This document shows positions 59,106 through 64,000 of a stretch of DNA of 64,000 nucleotides, one piece after another. The DNA comes from Nymphalis io. Lineage: Eukaryota > Arthropoda > Insecta > Lepidoptera > Nymphalidae. The notes below the pieces were generated by a model. It searched no databases. It was not told the origin of the DNA and worked only from the letters and a program-made list of their open reading frames with translations. The DNA is taken from NCBI RefSeq assembly GCF_905147045.1, contig NC_065902.1, forward strand, positions 6,765,377 to 6,829,376, in the 5' to 3' direction. The stretch's first letter is position 1; each line of letters begins with the position of its first letter. Position numbers and translations under genes: made by a program.

Positions 59106-61029
59106 AATCAGTTGAAAATTGACGAAGATGTCGAAGAATTCACACACAATAAGGCTAATTGATCACTATGTTTTTGTAATCAGATAAAAATTATAAAACA
59201 TTTTTTTTTATAAATTCTTAGTAAATTCCAGTAGACGTTACTACTGGGATTCCTTTATTCTGTTTATGTATTGTGGCTTCTGTTTATGTAATTAAATATA
59301 ATATAGAAAATAAATTTTCTGCATAAAAAAACATATATTTACCAACTTTCAGGTAATCAGTCAAAGTCTATTTTTTATACATACACGTAGTTTACAACTC
59401 AGTAAAAATAATTATTGCCTTTTATTTAAATTTAACTTTGCAATATAATAATATTGGAAAATTTAATTTAAACGAAAAATGAAAACTAGCGTCCTTACTT
59501 CAAACGTTTCTTAGAAAGTGATTAGTTAAACAAAGCTGTGTCTTCTTCTTTCAAATATCAAATAAATAATGACAGAAAGAGCGAAATCAGTGTGTAAATA
59601 AATAGACCTTAATCAACGTTCATAAGGATGTAGATGTAAAATTTATACTTATATTATAAATACCAAAGAAAAAGTCTGCTTGTTAACTCATAATGAACCA
59701 TTGAAACGATCGTAATTAAGTTTGGATAGGTAGTTGCGCCTTCTGACAAAACAGCTACCAAAGTAGTCGTAAATATTTTGATATCCTATATTCTCGCTGG
59801 TCTATATTTTATACGATAATACATACTGTGTATTATACTTGATGTAGTAATAGTGTGTCCTGAAGCGTATTCCTGAAAACGTTAAACGGACAAACATGTC
59901 ACCGCTCGTCAGGCAATAGTCGATAAATTGCACGCTCCACGAATAACAAGCAGGTCCCGTCCCGATGTCAGCCCTCTCATAAATTAAATTTATAATCAAC
60001 CTCCCACCCTCCAAATGAAATTAAATTATACCTGCCACTGGTAGCTTTGGAGAGACATTAACATTTTGCTCCTTGAAAAACGTCACATTTCATGAGCTCC
60101 ATTTCATGGTTTCTAAAGAGTAGGGGTGTCTTGTCTTACTTTGACATTGCATTACGAAAGCTGCTTTGAAGTACTAGTCGGTTCCGAATGTACTTACGTG
60201 GTATACTTACGTAATTGAATGCAGCCCGCCTCATTATTATGTTTATTATACGAATGTTTAAATGTATTAATTCCATTGTGTTTAAGTAATATTTATTAAG
60301 AAACATTATTGTGCTCTTTATGTTACGGTTACGGCGCCGTTTCGTGGCCGTTAACTTAATACCCTTCGTTACATTCCGACACTCATAAAAATATATATTT
60401 CATTATATAAATTGTGAAATAATCTATCTTTTGTGAGTTAAAAACCCTTCAACCAAATATTTCAGCTCATTTACATATAGAATTTCATCAGAAAACATTT
60501 TTAGAAAAAAATGGTTGTTTCTTTATAAATGGAACTTGTTATGAATTTGATATATTTTAGAATGATATTATTTGAAAATATTTACCGATTCATTGGAATG
60601 AGTAATGCTAACTAGCCGGTAAATGTTGGCAGCGAACTAACTTTATACTGATAAGCGAGACATGGAACGTGGCATGTAAAGGAGAAGTTTCATGTGATAT
60701 ATTTTATTTCAACTGGACGTTTCTACCAAGATATCATCTTTGTTGAGATAAATATAATTATTTAAATATAATTGTATTTTTATTATCATTACCTATATAA
60801 AAATAATATTACTAATGGAATATAATAAGCATCATTTATATAATTATATACTACTGAATTTAACTTCTATGCGTTCCTAAGCCGAATGTGACGAAACTGC
60901 GGTGAGTAGTGAGTGCGTACCACCCAAGTTTTCTAGGAAAAGACAAGTAATAGCTTTCAAAATAAATATCAACATATGGTGACATAATTATACATTTGTA
61001 GAGCACTTTAGATATGACATACTATTATA
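59106..61029. other. AT-rich intergenic block
   Basis: 59500-59625 carries the 'ttcttctttcaaatatcaaa' repeat also found near 40310, 47755 and 54850. No gene. The 70-codon minus frame at 59802 has no support. Confidence 0.5.
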
Positions 61030-61220
61030 CACCATCGCTTACATCGCCACTAACCTTAGGAACTAAGATGTTATGTCCCTTGTGCCTGTAATTACACTGA
61101 CTCACTCAACTTCCAAACTGTAACACAACAATAATAACAAGTACTGCTGTTTTGTGGTAGAATCTGATGAATGTGTGGTACCTACCCAGACGGGCTTGCA
61201 CAAAGCCCTACCACCAGTAG
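61030..61220 (+). repeat. Repeat-C copy
   Basis: 'catcgccactaaccttagga', 'ttatgtcccttgtgcctgta', 'actgctgttttgtggtagaa', 'cagacgggcttgcacaaagc'. A good copy of the right two-thirds. Confidence 0.8.
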
Positions 61221-61632
61221 TTTCTTCAAAATTGATATATTTTCAAAGAGGATGCTCTTCATTCACTATCTTAGGGGTAAAATTTTCAAAAATCCTTCCT
61301 TAATGCTTACTTACTGTGGAAAAAGGAACTCGCATGCTAACCCAGTAGCTTGGGCTGTGCAAGTTATTCAAACAGCCAGTTATTTATTCATATATAATAT
61401 ATAGATAAATAAAAAGTTTTCTCATGTGGCAAAATAATATATTTTAAATAATTTTTTTTTATATTGGAATAGAAATAATTTTAATAATATAGGTGAAATG
61501 TTAAAATATTCGTCTGCGAATCTTGGTTGAAAGAATGTGAAATATAACGTTTTATCTTTTTAATATAGTTATTTAATATTTTCACTGGAATTTTTAATCT
61601 TTAATGTTTTTATATATTTTAAAAATACTTGA

Positions 61633-61684
61633 ATTGATTTAAACGCGTAATCATTTGATTTTGATTGATTTAAACGCGTAATCA
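61633..61684 (+). repeat. 21-bp direct repeat, 31-bp period
   Basis: ATTGATTTAAACGCGTAATC+A occurs exactly at 61633-61653 and 61664-61684. Confidence 0.95.
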
Positions 61685-61736
61685 AATTGTTTATGTTTTT
61701 AGTTATTTCATTAAAATACCAATGGATTTATCCATT

Positions 61737-61765
61737 AATAACATTATTAATTTAATAATGTTATT
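61737..61765. repeat. 14-bp inverted repeat, 1-nt spacer
   Basis: AATAACATTATTAA and its exact complement around a single T. A second palindrome (AATGGAT/ATCCATT) lies immediately to the left at 61721-61736. Confidence 0.9.
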
Positions 61766-63785
61766 GATAGAATTTTATTACCCATTAAAGGTGTAATAAA
61801 AAAATATTACATTATTTTACGCACTAGTATTTTGTCCTTCTTCGTAAAGTTAAATTTAATTTGCTTAATAAAATCAATTCGATATGCCAAAACGGTTTTC
61901 TTTCCAGTGAACAGACTTCGTCATAGTATTAGTCGACGAACAACAATAAATCACTTGCTTGTCTAAAAGCTGCTGAGATTTGACAATTTATCTTAAAAAC
62001 TGTCTGGATGTTTTAAAAAGTTATTTATGGTAAAAATTTTGATCTGTGGCTATTTGTCTCATAAAACGCTGAAGATGCTTAGATCTGTTCTTACTGCCAC
62101 TTTGGTATGGAAAAATGAATTCATTTATACGTATATTTTATCTTTAAGTAATTTCTAACAATTACAATAAATTAATGTTACCGTAAGTTCGAAATGTAAA
62201 TATAAGGCAAGAAACTTATCAGTTATTCATTGTCCTTAATTAAATTACTTAATCAACCACTTGATCTTGATTGGTAATTACTCAATGACTATGAGTACTA
62301 ACCTCACACTTTTTTAAAAATGTATCTTATATTTAGCAATGCGTTTGTGTTTCTGTTTTTAACAATTCCATTAATAACAACTTATAAATAAAACATCATA
62401 TAACTATTTTTAATATATATGATACGACTTTTTATTATTTCACTTTATCCTTAATTTAAATGATTGATATAATTAATGGTGTTTTTTTTTAAATTGTAAA
62501 TATTTAACACAGTGATATCAGGCCATCATGCACTTTTCATAATATCAAAAGTTGAAATTTTTAATTAAAGAGTCTTTGCGTTCTTCGAAACGACTCCAAT
62601 TAAAACTATGTCTTCGTCTGTTGAAAGGAGCATAAAAGAGTTGAGTGGTCGAGCAAAAAGGCACTGGGTAATTGCTCCCTTAGCTCTGGTAATTATTATG
62701 CCTTGTCAATTTGAATATGTAATTATTTCTCCATTTTCATTAACGAAAATCATCTCTCATTCGTTTCAAAGCGTTTCAGCAAATTTTGCACTTGACGTGT
62801 TTCACCACTCCATACAGGGCTTAATTAATTTTTGGATCAAATGATGCCGAAACGATTTCATTCTATACAATCTATGCTCATTATAATATTGTAAAATATA
62901 TATTTTTTAATAATTTTATGCAGATAATGATGATATAAATTTACTATATACCGCTAAACTAAGCGTGTTTATTTGTGAAACCTTAAAGTGTAATTTTATT
63001 CTAGTAATGCTCTATAGTTTTACATTAACAAATTGGCACTTTATATTATTTTATTTTATCTCTTAAGAAATACCTTATGATATATACATAACTTTCGTTA
63101 TTTTTATTCGGTTATAAATTTGATTTTGTGTGAATGGGTCTCATTTTTGGAAAGAAAAACTTTGTTTTATTCATAAAATTTATTCTTTAGTAATAATTAA
63201 TTGATATATTTTATAATTTGTTACCTTCCGAGACAAATAATCCTCTTGTTCTGAAAAGGGTTTTTTGTATTACCTTGAATTTTTTATTAATCGTCAGTGA
63301 CGTAGTACTTTCGAAGACTTTTTTCGAGATACATTCGCTCTCAATAGGTGTTTTTTAAAATTTTATTACGTAATAACATGAAGCAGAGTTCATCCATTAA
63401 ATTCAATATGGTCCTACAATAAAGCGTTTAAGCGCTCGTAAAAATCGCTGTAGTGATTTATATACTTTTGTATGAGAATTAATTAAAAGGATTAATTAAA
63501 TTTATTGAGTATCGTCTGGCGTCAGTTCGATACTCGTTCGAGGCAATTTATTTATAGAGGTATCGGAAGTAGCAGCGGTAGCCAAGTCACGATTATATTT
63601 TGTACTAAAGTATTTGTGTGGAGTTTTTTACATAAATAGGTAACAGGTAGTGTTCAATTTTTTCCCTTAAGGTATTTTCACACCACTAACAGTGTGGAGT
63701 GTAAAATGGTAAAATTACTGCCTTTTTGTTAATTAAATAATGAAAATGTATATCATCCAATCACAACAATATATTCGTTATGAAA

Positions 63786-63901
63786 TTGCGGTTTACTGTC
63801 GAATTTAATCATTAAGTAACTGTTATCGATTCGCTAATAGTAGTTGAGTGTTTTATTTCATTATTTGCTTAATAATCTTTTTGTCGAGTAGTAAACCGCA
63901 A
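63786..63901. repeat. Possible small MITE bounded by 12-bp inverted repeats
   Basis: TTGCGGTTTACT (63786-63797) and its exact complement (63890-63901) enclose 92 bp of AT-rich DNA. An inner imperfect extension (gtcga/tcgag) adds pairing. No target duplication is evident, so a chance or other palindrome is possible. Confidence 0.4.
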
Positions 63902-64000
63902 CCAAACAACCATTCCATGGTAGTTCGGTTGCTGTTAGAAAGTTCTTTTAAAGCCTTCAAGAATTAATCAAATTAATTTGTCTATACTTAATTCTGTTAT

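Larger units (their letters stand above)
61221..63785. other. AT-rich intergenic block
   Basis: No exon supported. The 78-codon frame at 62608-62844 starts MSSSVERSIKELSGRAKRHW but then becomes AT-driven hydrophobic sequence with no domain. Short repeats are listed separately. Confidence 0.45.

Noticed and set aside
62608..62844. 78-codon frame starting MSSSVERSIKELSGRAKRHW
   Set aside because: The first 20 residues look plausible, but the rest is AT-driven. No domain, splice site or poly(A) support.
1..64000. CRISPR arrays, operons, bacterial or viral gene clusters
   Set aside because: No regularly spaced direct repeats with unique spacers were seen, and the gene structure (introns, poly(A) signals, SINEs) is that of an animal nuclear genome.

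Overview
This is an AT-rich, gene-poor stretch of eukaryotic nuclear DNA, almost certainly from a lepidopteran, most likely a butterfly. Three things point there. Introns are short with GTAAG/CAG borders. There is an insect-type membrane UDP-glycosyltransferase gene. The window is full of interspersed repeats of kinds I recognise from Lepidoptera: tRNA-headed SINEs with ATT-type tails, RTE-clade and R1-clade LINEs, and short repeats ending in the 'CCCGGCTTCGCACGGG' type sequence. Species and chromosome cannot be read from the sequence.

Layout. 1-2.9 kb is noncoding, with one candidate minus-strand first coding exon (2207-2272) next to two AP-1-type sites. 2889-4077 is the long last exon of an unidentified plus-strand gene that encodes a basic, Ser/Arg-rich disordered C-terminus. 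4.4-12.1 kb is repeat-rich intergenic DNA with a recent 206-bp tandem duplication and two unexplained GC-rich islands. 12153-17038 is a five-exon UDP-glycosyltransferase gene. Its splice sites, length and UGT signature are intact, but codon 209 is a TAG stop, so it is probably a young pseudogene or a null allele. 17-30 kb holds decayed R1-clade LINE pieces, SINEs and other repeats. 30720-31997 is an intact, intronless glutaryl-CoA dehydrogenase gene (mitochondrial lysine/tryptophan breakdown), followed at 32176-32248 on the minus strand by a tRNA-Ala(AGC) gene. 32.3-64 kb has no convincing host gene. It holds two RTE-clade LINEs in opposite orientation, about 7 kb apart. The minus copy (41377-about 44595) is decayed. 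The plus copy (51180-54347) has a 13-bp target-site duplication and is spoiled by only one in-frame stop.

How the parts relate. The three host protein genes do not form a pathway or operon and look like unrelated neighbours. Most of the recoverable history is that of mobile elements. One tRNA-derived SINE family (called SINE-B here) has copies with perfect 10-11 bp target duplications, and one copy sits inside an older repeat. The RTE element has a small ORF whose stop overlaps the start of the main ORF. No CRISPR array, operon or clearly new biological system was found. The observations most worth following are the UGT stop codon and its start codon isolated on its own exon, the near-intact RTE copy, a pre-miRNA-sized hairpin at 41136-41208, a perfect 40-bp palindrome at 30061-30100, and the unexplained coding-like islands. 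SINE-A/B/D and repeat C/E/F are labels used only in this annotation.
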